A program made the position numbers and the translations under genes. Of a DNA stretch of 64,000 bases, positions 25,190 to 34,580 are shown piece by piece (within the stretch, counting starts at the first letter, position 1; every line of letters starts with the position of its first letter). The notes under the pieces were generated by a model. That model was not told the origin of the DNA. It made no database searches and was given only the letters and a program-made list of their open reading frames with translations. The stretch is from Furfurilactobacillus milii (GTDB lineage: Bacteria > Bacillota > Bacilli > Lactobacillales > Lactobacillaceae): contig NZ_JAIWJF010000003.1 of the NCBI RefSeq assembly GCF_021654115.1, positions 124,001 to 188,000 of the forward strand. The letters are read 5' to 3'.

Positions 25190-26365
25190 GTGAAAAAGTT
25201 TAAGATTCTTGATTACTATATTTTAATTCCGTACATCGTTCTCAGCCTGGTTGGTATCGTGATGGTGTATTCAGCTAGTGCGAATGTGGCTCTCAGTAAC
25301 GGTAGTACCCCAAACGGATACTTGATTAAACAGACCGCATACGTAATTATTGGGCTTTTCTTAGCCGCATTTTTTTATTGGCTACGCCTATCAGTGTTAA
25401 GACGGCGATCCTACGTGGAAATTGCGACATTTGTCATGTTAGGTTTGGTGTTGATTGTGTTGGTTATCGGTGCGAGAATCAACGGGGCCAAGGGCTGGAT
25501 TAATTTGGGCCCAGTAAACATTCAACCTGAAGAGTTTTTAAAACTTTATATTGTGCTTTTCTTGGCCCATTATATGGATTCACATCAGGTTAGTTTAGAG
25601 GAACGTTATTGGCATACGATGCGTGCACCGTTAATTTTGTTTGCTATCATGATTGGTTTAGTCCTGATGCAGCCAGACACTGGTGGTGCAGCGATTGATT
25701 GGTTTATTATTTTGATCATGATGCTGAGTAGTGGTAATAAACATAATGTGCCTACCGAAATTGTTGGTGTTCTGTTCATTGGCTATTTGGCAATGTTAGG
25801 CTTTTTGTCACACACAAACTTAAACTCGCCAATGTGGACTAAGCATTATCAATTGCAACGGTTTGTAGCCTTTATAGATCCATTTGGGACGATTAAAACT
25901 GTTGGTCGACAGCTTGTTAATTCATACTATGCGATTAGTAACGGCGGTTTGTTTGGTCGTGGTTTGGGCAATAGTATACAAAAGATGGGCTATCTGCCAG
26001 AACCTAACACTGATTTTATTTTGGCAGTAACCAGTGAAGAGCTGGGTGTTATTGCAGTGCTGGTCATTCTCGCTCTGCTAGGAACAATTGCTGGGCGGGC
26101 TATTCAAATTGGCAAGCGGGCATCTACAATGTATGAATCATTAGTTTGTTATGGCATTGCGGCGCTCATCACCGTGCAGTCATTGTTTAATGTCGGCGGT
26201 GTCGTTGGCGCGCTTCCTATCACTGGGGTGACCTTGCCGTTTATTAGTTATGGTGGTTCATCTATGTTAGTGCTGTCTATGTCAATGGGCATTCTCTTAA
26301 ATATTTCTGCCCGTGAAAAGCGCGCACAACTGGCTGAACGTGCTGAAAAGGCAGCTGTTAAATGA
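25190..26365 (+). CDS. ftsW: FtsW/RodA/SpoVE family cell-wall glycosyltransferase
   Basis: This 391-residue SEDS-family protein polymerises lipid II into glycan strands, at the division site if FtsW. Ten hydrophobic segments are predicted. Family motifs include GIVMVYSASAN in the first helix, GAKGWINLGPVNIQPEEFLKL (the extracellular loop and conserved EF), MQPDTGGA near 160, GLFGRGLGNSIQKMGYLPEPNTDFI near 260, and LPFISYGGSSM near the end. The GTG start has GAGGA 7 nt upstream. Whether it acts in division (FtsW) or elongation (RodA) is not certain; the neighbourhood with ylbG/rsmD/coaD favours FtsW. Confidence 0.9.
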   Translation: MKKFKILDYYILIPYIVLSLVGIVMVYSASANVALSNGSTPNGYLIKQTAYVIIGLFLAAFFYWLRLSVLRRRSYVEIATFVMLGLVLIVLVIGARINGAKGWINLGPVNIQPEEFLKLYIVLFLAHYMDSHQVSLEERYWHTMRAPLILFAIMIGLVLMQPDTGGAAIDWFIILIMMLSSGNKHNVPTEIVGVLFIGYLAMLGFLSHTNLNSPMWTKHYQLQRFVAFIDPFGTIKTVGRQLVNSYYAISNGGLFGRGLGNSIQKMGYLPEPNTDFILAVTSEELGVIAVLVILALLGTIAGRAIQIGKRASTMYESLVCYGIAALITVQSLFNVGGVVGALPITGVTLPFISYGGSSMLVLSMSMGILLNISAREKRAQLAERAEKAAVK

Positions 26366-26437
26366 GCTGAATTATATATAGCTGTGAAAATGTCATATGG
26401 AAAAATATTGAAATAAAAGAGGTAAGGAGGACGTTTT

Positions 26438-27379
26438 ATGAGCGAGGAACAAACGGGCCAAGTTAACGGCTCAAAAGGTTCAACTGATAAAAAGAAACAA
26501 GCGCCACGTCGCAATAATCACCATCCACGTCGTCGGTCCAAATCAAATCAACAAAGAAACAATAAGCCTAATAACAGTGCTAATGAAGAAGAGAAACAGG
26601 CGCAACAAAGGCCTAGTGCTAAACAGGATAAAACTGTTAAAACAACAAGTGACGACGGCCGTCAAAATCGATCGGCAGGTCAGCATCGCCGTCGTCGTTC
26701 ACAACGTAAACCTAACCAAACTTCGAGACAGGATAAGGTACATACAGCCGAAAAGACGGTTACTGCATCACATTCTGTTAAGACGAATTTACATGGTGTA
26801 AAACGCGACTCAGAACAAAAAAAGACGGTTTCTCGATCCCACAGAAACAGAACAACGACGCACTCATCGATGAATCACTCAAAGAGTGAAATTCAACATG
26901 AGAAAAATTCAACAACGGCGCCTGTAAAAAGGACTGACGGGCAAACCGTTCCTGCTAAATCTGAGGAGGTCGTCGTTCGCGCTAATCTGGCTGATGCCTT
27001 CGTTAATCACGAGCCTGAAAAATTGGCGCCCCAAGCTCGTCAGGCACTGCATGTGTTTGTGCGCAATTTGCGTCAGGTTCGGCAACTTAGACGGTTCGGT
27101 GATATTGAGTACATTTCAAAGAAGCTACACTACGTTGTCATTTACATGGATCAGGATGACATTAGCCGAAATCAGCAAGCAATCAACAAGTTATCTTTTG
27201 TTCGGCGTGTAATGGTCAGTGAACGGCCTGAAATTGATCCGTTTGTTGGCGAAGGGGTTAACGCTAATTTCGTGACTCATACGGAGAATGATGGTGCGGC
27301 TGATGCCATCCCTGACGCTGACCAAACGATTGCTGATCATTCAGGCTCAGTGGCAACAAAATCGACGGAGGAACATTAA
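26438..27379 (+). CDS. YlbG-like (DUF2129/UPF0298) protein with long basic N-terminal extension
   Basis: Residues about 202-270 of this 313-residue protein match the small Bacillus protein YlbG (LHVFVRNLRQVRQLRRFGDIEYISK...KLSFVRRVMVSERP). The first roughly 200 residues are a Lys/Arg/Asn/Gln/Ser/Thr-rich low-complexity segment. No Phe, Tyr, Trp or Cys occurs before residue 188, so it is almost certainly disordered. It contains several Arg clusters (PRRRSK, HRRRRSQRK), so nucleic-acid binding is plausible. A 40-residue acidic tail follows the domain. AAGGAGG precedes the ATG. The order with rsmD and coaD is that of Bacillus ylbG-ylbH-ylbI, but ylbF is absent here. Its function is unknown. Confidence 0.85.
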   Translation: MSEEQTGQVNGSKGSTDKKKQAPRRNNHHPRRRSKSNQQRNNKPNNSANEEEKQAQQRPSAKQDKTVKTTSDDGRQNRSAGQHRRRRSQRKPNQTSRQDKVHTAEKTVTASHSVKTNLHGVKRDSEQKKTVSRSHRNRTTTHSSMNHSKSEIQHEKNSTTAPVKRTDGQTVPAKSEEVVVRANLADAFVNHEPEKLAPQARQALHVFVRNLRQVRQLRRFGDIEYISKKLHYVVIYMDQDDISRNQQAINKLSFVRRVMVSERPEIDPFVGEGVNANFVTHTENDGAADAIPDADQTIADHSGSVATKSTEEH

Positions 27380-27960
27380 TGCGAGTGGTTGCAGGCGAGT
27401 TTGGCGGACGACCGTTATCAGCAGTCCCAGGGTCGTTAACGCGTCCCACTACGGACAAGGTCAAAGAAGCCATGTTCAGTATGATTGGACCTTATTTTGA
27501 CGGTGGTCGGGTATTGGATCTATTTGCCGGATCAGGCGGTTTGGCTATTGAAGCTGTATCACGCGGTATGGTTGAGGCTGTGTTGGTTGACCATCAGTAC
27601 CAGGCAATTAAGACCATTAAGGCCAACATTGCGGTTACAAAATCAGCGGATCAGTTTACGGTAATCAAAGGTGAAGCTAACAATGTGCTCAAACGCTTGG
27701 TTGCAGAAGAACAGCGATTTGACCTAATTTTGTTAGATCCGCCATACGCAAAACAGAAAATTATCGATAATCTCAACTTCATGGCAGCAAACGGATTACT
27801 CAATGATGGCGCGCAGGTGATCGCCGAAACAAATCAGGAAGCTCAATTGCCAGAAAATTTTGGCGCATTTACGCAAACTCATCATCGGGACTATGGCATT
27901 ACAGATGTGATGGTATATCGGTATCAGGCATTAAAGAAGGAGACCGGCGAAGATGAGTAA
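27379..27960 (+). CDS. rsmD: 16S rRNA guanine(966)-N2-methyltransferase RsmD
   Basis: This 193-residue class I methyltransferase modifies G966 of 16S rRNA using S-adenosylmethionine. It shows the N-terminal GEFGGRPLSAVPG and RPTTDKVKEAMF, the SAM motif VLDLFAGSGGLAIEA near 43, and the N2-guanine methyltransferase motif DPPYAK near 116. The ATG overlaps the stop of the ylbG-like gene by one base, and the 3' end overlaps coaD by 8 nt, so translation is coupled. Length is normal. Confidence 0.95.
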   Translation: MRVVAGEFGGRPLSAVPGSLTRPTTDKVKEAMFSMIGPYFDGGRVLDLFAGSGGLAIEAVSRGMVEAVLVDHQYQAIKTIKANIAVTKSADQFTVIKGEANNVLKRLVAEEQRFDLILLDPPYAKQKIIDNLNFMAANGLLNDGAQVIAETNQEAQLPENFGAFTQTHHRDYGITDVMVYRYQALKKETGEDE

Positions 27961-28456
27961 ACGAATTGCGGTTTTTCCAGGTAGTTTTGATCCACTAACA
28001 AACGGTCATTTTGATATCATTGAGCGTGCTAGTCGCATGTTTGATCAACTTATTGTTGCCGTTGGCACTAATACGGGTAAACGAACACTGTTTAGTGTGG
28101 AAGAAAAAATTAGTATGATTCAAGCTGTCACGGCAGGTTTGCCAAATGTTAATGTTGAAACAATCAGCGGATTAACGGTTACGTTTATGCATGAGCACCA
28201 CGCGACCTTTTTAATTCGTGGGTTACGCAATGATCAGGATTTTAATTATGAACGAGACATTGCCAATATGAATCGCACATTAGCGGAGGATGTTGAGTCT
28301 GTCTTTTTGTTAGCAAAACCTGAGAATGCGCAAATTTCTTCCAGTATTCTGAAAGAAATCGTTCATTTTGACGGTGATGTTTCAGCATTTGTACCAGCTG
28401 TTGTATGGACCCATTTGCAGGAAAAACGGCAACAGGAACGGCAAGAAAAGAATTAA
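27953..28456 (+). CDS. coaD: Phosphopantetheine adenylyltransferase
   Basis: This 167-residue CoaD transfers AMP from ATP to 4'-phosphopantetheine, the penultimate step of coenzyme A synthesis. The nucleotidyltransferase motif is FPGSFDPLTNGHFDII at residues 7-22, with the HxGH equivalent as TNGH. RGLRNDQDFNYE is near 90, and the ISSS segment near 127 takes the place of the usual ISSTxxR. The start lies within rsmD, with a GGAG site. The operon continues with ylbL. Length is normal. Confidence 0.96.
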   Translation: MSKRIAVFPGSFDPLTNGHFDIIERASRMFDQLIVAVGTNTGKRTLFSVEEKISMIQAVTAGLPNVNVETISGLTVTFMHEHHATFLIRGLRNDQDFNYERDIANMNRTLAEDVESVFLLAKPENAQISSSILKEIVHFDGDVSAFVPAVVWTHLQEKRQQERQEKN

Positions 28457-28476
28457 TAATTGGATGGGGTAATTGG

Positions 28477-29517
28477 ATGAAGAAGAGACGTTGGGGCTGG
28501 TGGATTGGTGGTGCAATCGTCATCATCGGTCTTCTGGTGATGCGGTTTTTGCCGCTCAATCAGTATATTGAAACGCCCGGAACGGCAGATAACTTACGCG
28601 ATTTCGTCACGATGCCAACACAGCCAGACAAGCGTAAGGGTGATTTTATGATTACCTCTGTTTATCAGCAACAAGCGACACCAATTTCTTGGTTGTGGGC
28701 GCATGTTGATCCACACGCGACAATCTATAATGAGCAAGAAGTAACTGGCGGCGAGAATCAGACGACTTATAACAAGGTTCAGGGATTCTACATGCAAAGT
28801 GCCATTAATCAGGCCATTGCGACGGCGTACAAAGCTGCCGATGAACAGTATACGCGGCAATACTTGGGGATCTACGTTTTGGATGTCTCAAAAACGTCTC
28901 ACTTTTATCACAAAATTCAGGTCGGCGATACCGTTACAAAGATTGATGGTGTGCATTATGATTCTTCTGTTGGTTACCAAAAAGCGTTGGCCAAACGTAA
29001 ACTATCGGACAAAGTTGCCATTACGTATACACACAATGGCAAAGAGCGGACAACGAAGGCCGGTTTAATTCGTTTGCCAGATGGACGGTCTGGAATCGGC
29101 ATTACACTGACGGACGATGTTAAGGTCAGCACCAAAATTCCGGTTGAAGTTAATGCTGGGCAAATTGGTGGCCCATCAGGTGGTTTGATGTTTAGCTTGC
29201 AGATTTATCAGCAATTAACTAATCAAAATTTACGCCATGGTCAAAAAATTGCTGGAACTGGCACCATTAATGCGGATGGTTCCGTTGGTGAAATTGGTGG
29301 AATTGATAAGAAAATTGTGGCTGCTCACAAGGCGGGTGCTAAGGTATTCTTTGCGCCATATCTCAAGCCAAGCAAGGAAGTTTTGAAGTATGAGGAAGGC
29401 CACAAGACGAACTATCAACTGGCAAAGGAAACAGCAAAGAAATATGCACCAGGTATGAAAGTTGTTCCCGTGAGCTCATTTGATCAGGCCGTCAAATATT
29501 TACAAACACACAAGTAA
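28477..29517 (+). CDS. Membrane-anchored PDZ-Lon-type serine protease (YlbL/SepM-like)
   Basis: This 346-residue protein has one N-terminal transmembrane helix (WIGGAIVIIGLLVMRFL), an extracytoplasmic region with a PDZ-like domain (about 128-195), and a C-terminal Lon-type S16 protease domain. The catalytic dyad is visible: Ser234 in GGPSGGLMF and Lys279 in GEIGGIDKKIVAA. In streptococci the relative SepM trims a competence pheromone; in Bacillus YlbL is the orthologue. The start at 28477 was chosen because the upstream frame runs back into coaD. Coordinates 20 nt after coaD support an operon. The substrate here is unknown. Confidence 0.9.
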   Translation: MKKRRWGWWIGGAIVIIGLLVMRFLPLNQYIETPGTADNLRDFVTMPTQPDKRKGDFMITSVYQQQATPISWLWAHVDPHATIYNEQEVTGGENQTTYNKVQGFYMQSAINQAIATAYKAADEQYTRQYLGIYVLDVSKTSHFYHKIQVGDTVTKIDGVHYDSSVGYQKALAKRKLSDKVAITYTHNGKERTTKAGLIRLPDGRSGIGITLTDDVKVSTKIPVEVNAGQIGGPSGGLMFSLQIYQQLTNQNLRHGQKIAGTGTINADGSVGEIGGIDKKIVAAHKAGAKVFFAPYLKPSKEVLKYEEGHKTNYQLAKETAKKYAPGMKVVPVSSFDQAVKYLQTHK

Positions 29518-29532
29518 AATAATTTCGATATA

Positions 29533-29565
29533 AAGTCATCGGTTGAAAAAACTGATGACTTTTTT
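29533..29565 (+). terminator. Terminator after the Lon-type protease gene
   Basis: AAGTCATC (29533-29540) pairs with GATGACTT (29554-29561), extended by GGTT/AACT, and is followed by a T run. Confidence 0.88.
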
Positions 29566-29643
29566 ATGTTTGACGAACAAATAACGCTTGTTTACGTATG
29601 TTATGGGTATGGTACATATCATTAGTAAACAGGAGGATAAATC

Positions 29644-30426
29644 ATGGAATGGCGAGAGGCATTACGAGATGCTTGGCGACAATATCGAGGCTGGTTGTTG
29701 GGTGGTCTGGCTGTCATGATTGCAGTAGGCGTGATTGGCGCTCAGCTATTAAAACCTAATGATCAACGCCACGACACGAACAGTTCAATGAATGGCACGT
29801 CACAGGCCTCATTTCAGTCCGATAGCTCCGGTCTAGTCGATGCGACAACCAAGGTAGCGACGCGGTCAACCAGGCCAGAAACAACTGCAAGTGCGGCCAC
29901 TGTTAATTCGGAAAAGACTGTTGGACAGACTGAATCGGTGGTTGAGGTAAAAGGTGCCGTTAATCAACCAGGTGTGTATCGGTTTAAAACCAATATGCGA
30001 GTTATTAACGCAATTGAACGGGCAGGTGGTTTGCGGGCTGATGCTGATAGTAAACAAGTTAATCAGGCGCAGACATTACATGACCAAATGGTGATTTACA
30101 TTCCCACTCATGGCGAGGCGTTGCCAACAACTAATGCCAGTGGTGTGGATGGTGCCACGAGTACGGCCACGGCAGGCGATAATGGCGCAGCTGGCACTGC
30201 TGGGGCGTCAGTTGATGGCGACAGTGCTGATGCACTAATTGGGTTGAATAGTGCGACGAAAGAACAGTTAACGAAAATTTCAGGAGTAGGTGATAAAAAG
30301 GCGCAGAAAATTATCGACTTTAGAACGGAACACAACGGCTTTAAGTCATTAGACGACTTAAAACAAATTTCTGGATTTGGTGAGAAAACCGTTCAAAAGT
30401 TGAAACCACATTTAAGCTTGTCGTGA
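29644..30426 (+). CDS. comEA: ComEA DNA-binding competence protein
   Basis: This 260-residue ComEA binds double-stranded DNA outside the membrane during transformation. It has one N-terminal transmembrane helix (WLLGGLAVMIAVGVIGAQLL), a Ser/Thr-rich spacer, and an SLBB domain at about 98-160 (VEVKGAVNQPGVYRFKTNMRVINAIERAGG). A second Gly/Ala/Thr linker follows, then two helix-hairpin-helix motifs (LTKISGVGDKKAQKII and LKQISGFGEKTVQKL) at 210-258. GGAGG lies before the ATG. It starts the comEA-comEB-comEC cluster. All domains are intact, so natural competence machinery may be functional if the rest of the genome provides it. Confidence 0.95.
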   Translation: MEWREALRDAWRQYRGWLLGGLAVMIAVGVIGAQLLKPNDQRHDTNSSMNGTSQASFQSDSSGLVDATTKVATRSTRPETTASAATVNSEKTVGQTESVVEVKGAVNQPGVYRFKTNMRVINAIERAGGLRADADSKQVNQAQTLHDQMVIYIPTHGEALPTTNASGVDGATSTATAGDNGAAGTAGASVDGDSADALIGLNSATKEQLTKISGVGDKKAQKIIDFRTEHNGFKSLDDLKQISGFGEKTVQKLKPHLSLS

Positions 30427-30483
30427 GACACAGACTGGCATACGCTTAATGAAATATATTTAATGAATGGTGGAGGTAACATA

Positions 30484-30993
30484 ATGGCAGATCAAAAACG
30501 GGTTCCCTGGGATCAATATTTTATGATGCAAGCGGTGTTGTTGGCTAGTCGCAGTACTTGTCAGCGGTTGTCTGTTGGTGCTGTTTTAGTTCGCGATAAA
30601 CGCGTTATCGCTGGCGGTTATAATGGCTCTGTATCAGGTGATGATCATTGTATTGATGTTGGTGATTATTTAGTGGATGGACATTGTTTAAGGACGATTC
30701 ATGCAGAAATGAATGCCGTTTTGCAATGTGCGAAGTTTGGGATTGCAACTGATGGAGCTGAAATTTATGTAACCGATTTTCCGTGTTTGCAATGCACTAA
30801 AATGTTATTACAAGCCGGCATCACGAAGATTAATTATTTGCGTAATTATCATAATGATCCATATGCAATGCACCTAGTGTCCCTTAAAAATATTGAAGTG
30901 AAGCAGATTAACATTCCCGAAGATGCATTGACACAATTCCACATTGCAGACTACTTAACGGCTCAAGATGACGATTCACATCTTCAGCAATGA
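30484..30993 (+). CDS. comEB: ComE operon protein 2 / dCMP deaminase family
   Basis: This 169-residue zinc-dependent cytidine/deoxycytidylate deaminase fold protein has the catalytic motif HAEMNA near 75 and the zinc-binding PCLQC near 103. N-terminal residues LASRSTCQRLSVGAVLV and GYNGSVSG fit the dCMP deaminase family. It likely converts dCMP to dUMP; its link to DNA uptake is positional. The ATG at 30484 follows GGAGG. The stop overlaps the comEC start by 4 nt. Confidence 0.93.
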   Translation: MADQKRVPWDQYFMMQAVLLASRSTCQRLSVGAVLVRDKRVIAGGYNGSVSGDDHCIDVGDYLVDGHCLRTIHAEMNAVLQCAKFGIATDGAEIYVTDFPCLQCTKMLLQAGITKINYLRNYHNDPYAMHLVSLKNIEVKQINIPEDALTQFHIADYLTAQDDDSHLQQ

Positions 30994-33299
30994 CCATTGC
31001 TAACCGGCCGCCATGGATTTTCTTAGGGCTACTTGTCGGTCTTATTAATGCAATGATTGTCGGTCGTTTTTGGTGGGCTGGATTTGGCATTATTTATTTG
31101 CTGATCCGGTGTCTTTACTTAGGACACAGCAAAACGAATTTACTTTGGCTCATGGGCATCGCAGTGTTGGCAACTGTGTGGTTTAGCTATCAAAATGTGC
31201 AGTACGATATGAAAACGTGGGCAACAATCGCAACGCGTCAGCTTAGTCTGCGGGTAGAGCCAGATCAAATTCAGATTACTGGCGATACAGTGAGTATTAT
31301 CGGTGTGACAAAAGAAGGTCAGCGGATCCGTGCGTTTGGTCATTTAACGAGCCAGAAAAAAGCGACTCAATTGCAAGTTATCGATCAACCGACACAATGG
31401 CAGGTAAATGGTCCAAACGACTTACTTGAAGGACCACGGAACCGTATGCAATTTGATCGCCGTTCGCAACTACGTGCAATGGGGATTCATGGCAGCATGA
31501 AAATGGCCCAGTGGTTCATTGTGAAACCGAGTCAAACAGCGTGGCAGTGGCCAATTGATTTAATGCATCACTGGCGTAAGCAGTTACTACTGTATTTTGC
31601 GACGTTGCCTACCACATTGAATGAGTATGCAAGTAACCTGATTATTGGGGCGACGGCTAATGATTTTTACACGCAGAATAGTGGCCTAAAACAGTTGGGA
31701 CTTTTGCATTTATTTAGCATTTCCGGTATGCATGTTGTGTATCTAGTCACACTTTGCCAATTTATCCTTGCACGGTTAGGCGTCCTTCGTGAGCACTCAC
31801 AACTAATATTGGCCATTGGCTTGCCGTTTTATGCAATTATTGCTGGTGGTTCGGGCACGTTAATTCGCGCTATTCTTATTGGTGAAGCTAGTTTGCTCCA
31901 ACCACTCCTTAATCATAAGCAATCGACTCAAATAAGTGGCTTGGACATGTGGTCGTTATCATTAATTGGTGGTGTTACGCTTCAACCGGCGGTTCTGTTA
32001 ACACTGGGTGGTCAACTAAGTTACTTGCTGGCGTTTGCGTTGATCTATGTCGCAGTCGAAAAGACGTGGTGGCAAACGTGGTTAATGAATCTAGTCAGCT
32101 TGCCATTGATTTTACATACTGTTTTTCAAATTCATGTTCTTAGCACGCCTGTAAATCTATTGGTGATTCCCTTGTTTGGTTGGTTCATTTTTCCACTAGT
32201 TATTATTGGTGCCTGCTTAGGCGGCGTATTGAATTGGGCTGCCAATATCACTAACACGGTTTTGATGGTGTTTAGTGGTTTGACAAACTGGTTTGGTCAA
32301 TTACCGGGAATGGTTACGTTTGGACATCTTTCGACATTGTTCACATGGGTTTGTTTACTGATGACACTGTTGGCTATTGATGAACGGCGGCCGCGAGTTC
32401 GGTGCAAGTGGCTTATTGCACTAGCGATAGTTTACGGAGTGGCGTTTGTGACGATTCGTTGGCCGGTGGATGGTGAGGTTTCGTTTATTGATGTTGGTCA
32501 GGGCGACAGTATTCTTTTAAGAACGCCATTTAATCGGCATGTTTCGTTAATTGATACTGGTGGCAAAGTGGGGTTTTCAAAACCGTTGTGGGCACGCACT
32601 CTCCCGGGGATGACCAATGTTGAAGCCGTGACAGTCAATTACCTTCATAGCCGTGGTATCAGTGAAATTGACGATGTAAACTGCAGTCATCAAGATGCCG
32701 ATCATATCGGAGATGTTGGCCGACTATTGCAATTGATGACAGTTCATACGTTGACAATTCCTGCGGGCATGCGCCAATCGCGTGGGTTTCAGGCGAAAAT
32801 TGCCCCATATCTGAAGCAAACCAGAGTCATCGAGCTGACTGCAGGTCGACAACCTAAAAATTTTCCGTTTACCATTTACCATCCGTTTCATCCAGGACCA
32901 GGTGGAAACGAGGATTCCGTGTCATTAGGCACAATTAGGAATGGTGTTCGCTTTTTATTTATGGGTGATTTGGACCGGGCTGGTGAACGAGAAATTCTGC
33001 AACATTATTCGAGTCTGACAACCGATGTGTTGAAACTAGGTCATCATGGCAGTGATACCTCTAGTGACCCATTGTTTATTAAACAAGTTGCGCCTAAATT
33101 GGGGATTATTTCGGCTGGTCGTGAAAATCGGTACGGGCATCCCAAACAAAGTACACTAACGACACTGACGCAGAATCATATTGTAGCCGTTAATACCGCG
33201 GATGCTGGCATGATTAGCTATGTCTATGATTGGCTTGGTAACGGCCATTGGCAGACGATGTTGCCGACGCGCACACCGATTGCAGGTTCGCCTCGTTAG
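30990..33299 (+). CDS. comEC: ComEC/Rec2 DNA internalisation channel
   Basis: This 769-residue polytopic membrane protein forms the channel for single-stranded DNA uptake. It has N-terminal hydrophobic segments and a DUF4131-like soluble region. The competence-domain helices include LGLLHLFSISGMHVVYLV near 240. A C-terminal metallo-beta-lactamase-like domain starts near 495 (SFIDVGQGDSILL) with the metal region SHQDADHIGD and LGHHGSDTSS. It overlaps comEB by 4 nt (ATGA), so it is translationally coupled. The frame is intact from end to end, which is not the case in many non-competent strains. Confidence 0.95.
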   Translation: MTIANRPPWIFLGLLVGLINAMIVGRFWWAGFGIIYLLIRCLYLGHSKTNLLWLMGIAVLATVWFSYQNVQYDMKTWATIATRQLSLRVEPDQIQITGDTVSIIGVTKEGQRIRAFGHLTSQKKATQLQVIDQPTQWQVNGPNDLLEGPRNRMQFDRRSQLRAMGIHGSMKMAQWFIVKPSQTAWQWPIDLMHHWRKQLLLYFATLPTTLNEYASNLIIGATANDFYTQNSGLKQLGLLHLFSISGMHVVYLVTLCQFILARLGVLREHSQLILAIGLPFYAIIAGGSGTLIRAILIGEASLLQPLLNHKQSTQISGLDMWSLSLIGGVTLQPAVLLTLGGQLSYLLAFALIYVAVEKTWWQTWLMNLVSLPLILHTVFQIHVLSTPVNLLVIPLFGWFIFPLVIIGACLGGVLNWAANITNTVLMVFSGLTNWFGQLPGMVTFGHLSTLFTWVCLLMTLLAIDERRPRVRCKWLIALAIVYGVAFVTIRWPVDGEVSFIDVGQGDSILLRTPFNRHVSLIDTGGKVGFSKPLWARTLPGMTNVEAVTVNYLHSRGISEIDDVNCSHQDADHIGDVGRLLQLMTVHTLTIPAGMRQSRGFQAKIAPYLKQTRVIELTAGRQPKNFPFTIYHPFHPGPGGNEDSVSLGTIRNGVRFLFMGDLDRAGEREILQHYSSLTTDVLKLGHHGSDTSSDPLFIKQVAPKLGIISAGRENRYGHPKQSTLTTLTQNHIVAVNTADAGMISYVYDWLGNGHWQTMLPTRTPIAGSPR

Positions 33300-33404
33300 T
33301 TTGTGGGCTGAATGAAATTTAATAGGGTATAATGGTGGAACGAGTTCAAACGTATTAAAAAGCGTCTTGCGACGCGTAAAGAGTAACTTGATGGAAGGAA
33401 TGAA

Positions 33405-34439
33405 ATGGCAACGATGAAAATTGCGGAGTTAACACGACAATTGGCTGGTTCAAACGTTCAGCCATTATATTTAGTGACGGGGACTGAACGGTACCTGCTT
33501 AATCAGATTCGAGAGCAATTTAAGGCAATCATTCCCGAGGACCAGGCTCAAATGAATGTTGGTAGCTATGACATGGTGCAAACGCCGGTAGCCGTGGCGC
33601 TTGATGACGCGATGGCGATGCCTTTTTTTGGCGAGCATCGACTGGTTATAATCGACGAACCTTATTTTTTAACAGGCGAAAAGAGTAAATCGAAGGTCGA
33701 TCATGATTTAGATGCTTTACTTAAATTCATTGAACACCCAGAGCCAACTACAATCCTAGTTTTCTTCGCCCCATACGATAAGCTTGATAACCGTAAGAAG
33801 TTAGTTAAAACCCTGAAAAAGGTTGCTGTGAATGTAGATGCATCGCCATTGAGTGAACGAGATGCACGTCAGTTTGTGGAGCAGCAGGTAGACCATGATG
33901 GTTATAAGTTCGGTCCTGGTGCACTGGATACTTTAATTCAGCGCACTGGTGCTGATTTGTCGCTGATGATGGCTGCACTAACCAAACTGGAGTTATTTGC
34001 AGTTCAAGATCATGTAATGACAACGGCAGCGGTTACCGGTTTAGTGGCACAATCTTTGGATGACAACGTTTTTGATTTGGTGAATGCGGTCCTCGGTCGA
34101 AATGTTAAACGGGCGGTGGGTTTGTACCATGATCTGTTAGCAACTGGAGAAGAGCCGCTACGGATTAACGCTGTCTTAGTTAGTCAATTTCGTTTGTTGC
34201 TGCAGGTGAAGGTGCTGGCCAGCCGCGGATTGAGTCAAGGTTCTTTGGCAGGTCAACTAAAAGTGCATCCATACCGGGTAAAATTGGCCTTGCAAAGCGA
34301 TCGTCACTTTTCTCAACGTGATTTGAGTCGCGCTTTTTTAGGGTTAATCAATATTGAAACGCAATTGAAGCAAACACAGGACGATCCAGAATTGCTTTTT
34401 AATTTATTTATGTTGCAGTTTACCAATCAAGCTGCGTAA
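33405..34439 (+). CDS. holA: DNA polymerase III delta subunit
   Basis: This 344-residue clamp-loader subunit opens the beta sliding clamp. It begins with the typical PLYLVTGTERYLLNQIREQF, followed by a degenerate AAA-type domain (HRLVIIDEPYFL, ILVFFAPYDKLDNRKKLVKTL) and the C-terminal collar helices. It follows comEC, as in many Firmicutes, and precedes the convergent rpsT gene. GGAAGGAA precedes the ATG. A TATAAT hexamer at 33328-33333 may give it its own promoter, although no good -35 is present. Confidence 0.94.
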   Translation: MATMKIAELTRQLAGSNVQPLYLVTGTERYLLNQIREQFKAIIPEDQAQMNVGSYDMVQTPVAVALDDAMAMPFFGEHRLVIIDEPYFLTGEKSKSKVDHDLDALLKFIEHPEPTTILVFFAPYDKLDNRKKLVKTLKKVAVNVDASPLSERDARQFVEQQVDHDGYKFGPGALDTLIQRTGADLSLMMAALTKLELFAVQDHVMTTAAVTGLVAQSLDDNVFDLVNAVLGRNVKRAVGLYHDLLATGEEPLRINAVLVSQFRLLLQVKVLASRGLSQGSLAGQLKVHPYRVKLALQSDRHFSQRDLSRAFLGLINIETQLKQTQDDPELLFNLFMLQFTNQAA

Positions 34440-34466
34440 TTTTCTTCAGTTTGATATGAATAAAAT

Positions 34467-34510
34467 GAGCCATTGCAATCAAATTAATTGATTACAATGG
34501 CTCGTTTTGT
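34467..34510 (+). terminator. Terminator after holA
   Basis: A 16-bp stem with one mismatch, GAGCCATTGCAATCAA (34467-34482) / TTGATTACAATGGCTC (34488-34503), is followed by GTTTTGT. Confidence 0.85.
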
Positions 34511-34540
34511 GTTATTAAGGGAGTCGAGTAAAACAGATGC

Positions 34541-34574
34541 AAAAGAAAAACCATCATCACGAATGATGATGGTT
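34541..34574 (-). terminator. Terminator of rpsT
   Basis: On the minus strand a perfect 11-bp stem AACCATCATCA / TGATGATGGTT with a 4-nt loop is followed by TTTTTCTTTT, 7 nt after the rpsT stop. Confidence 0.93.
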
Positions 34575-34580
34575 AAGAAT

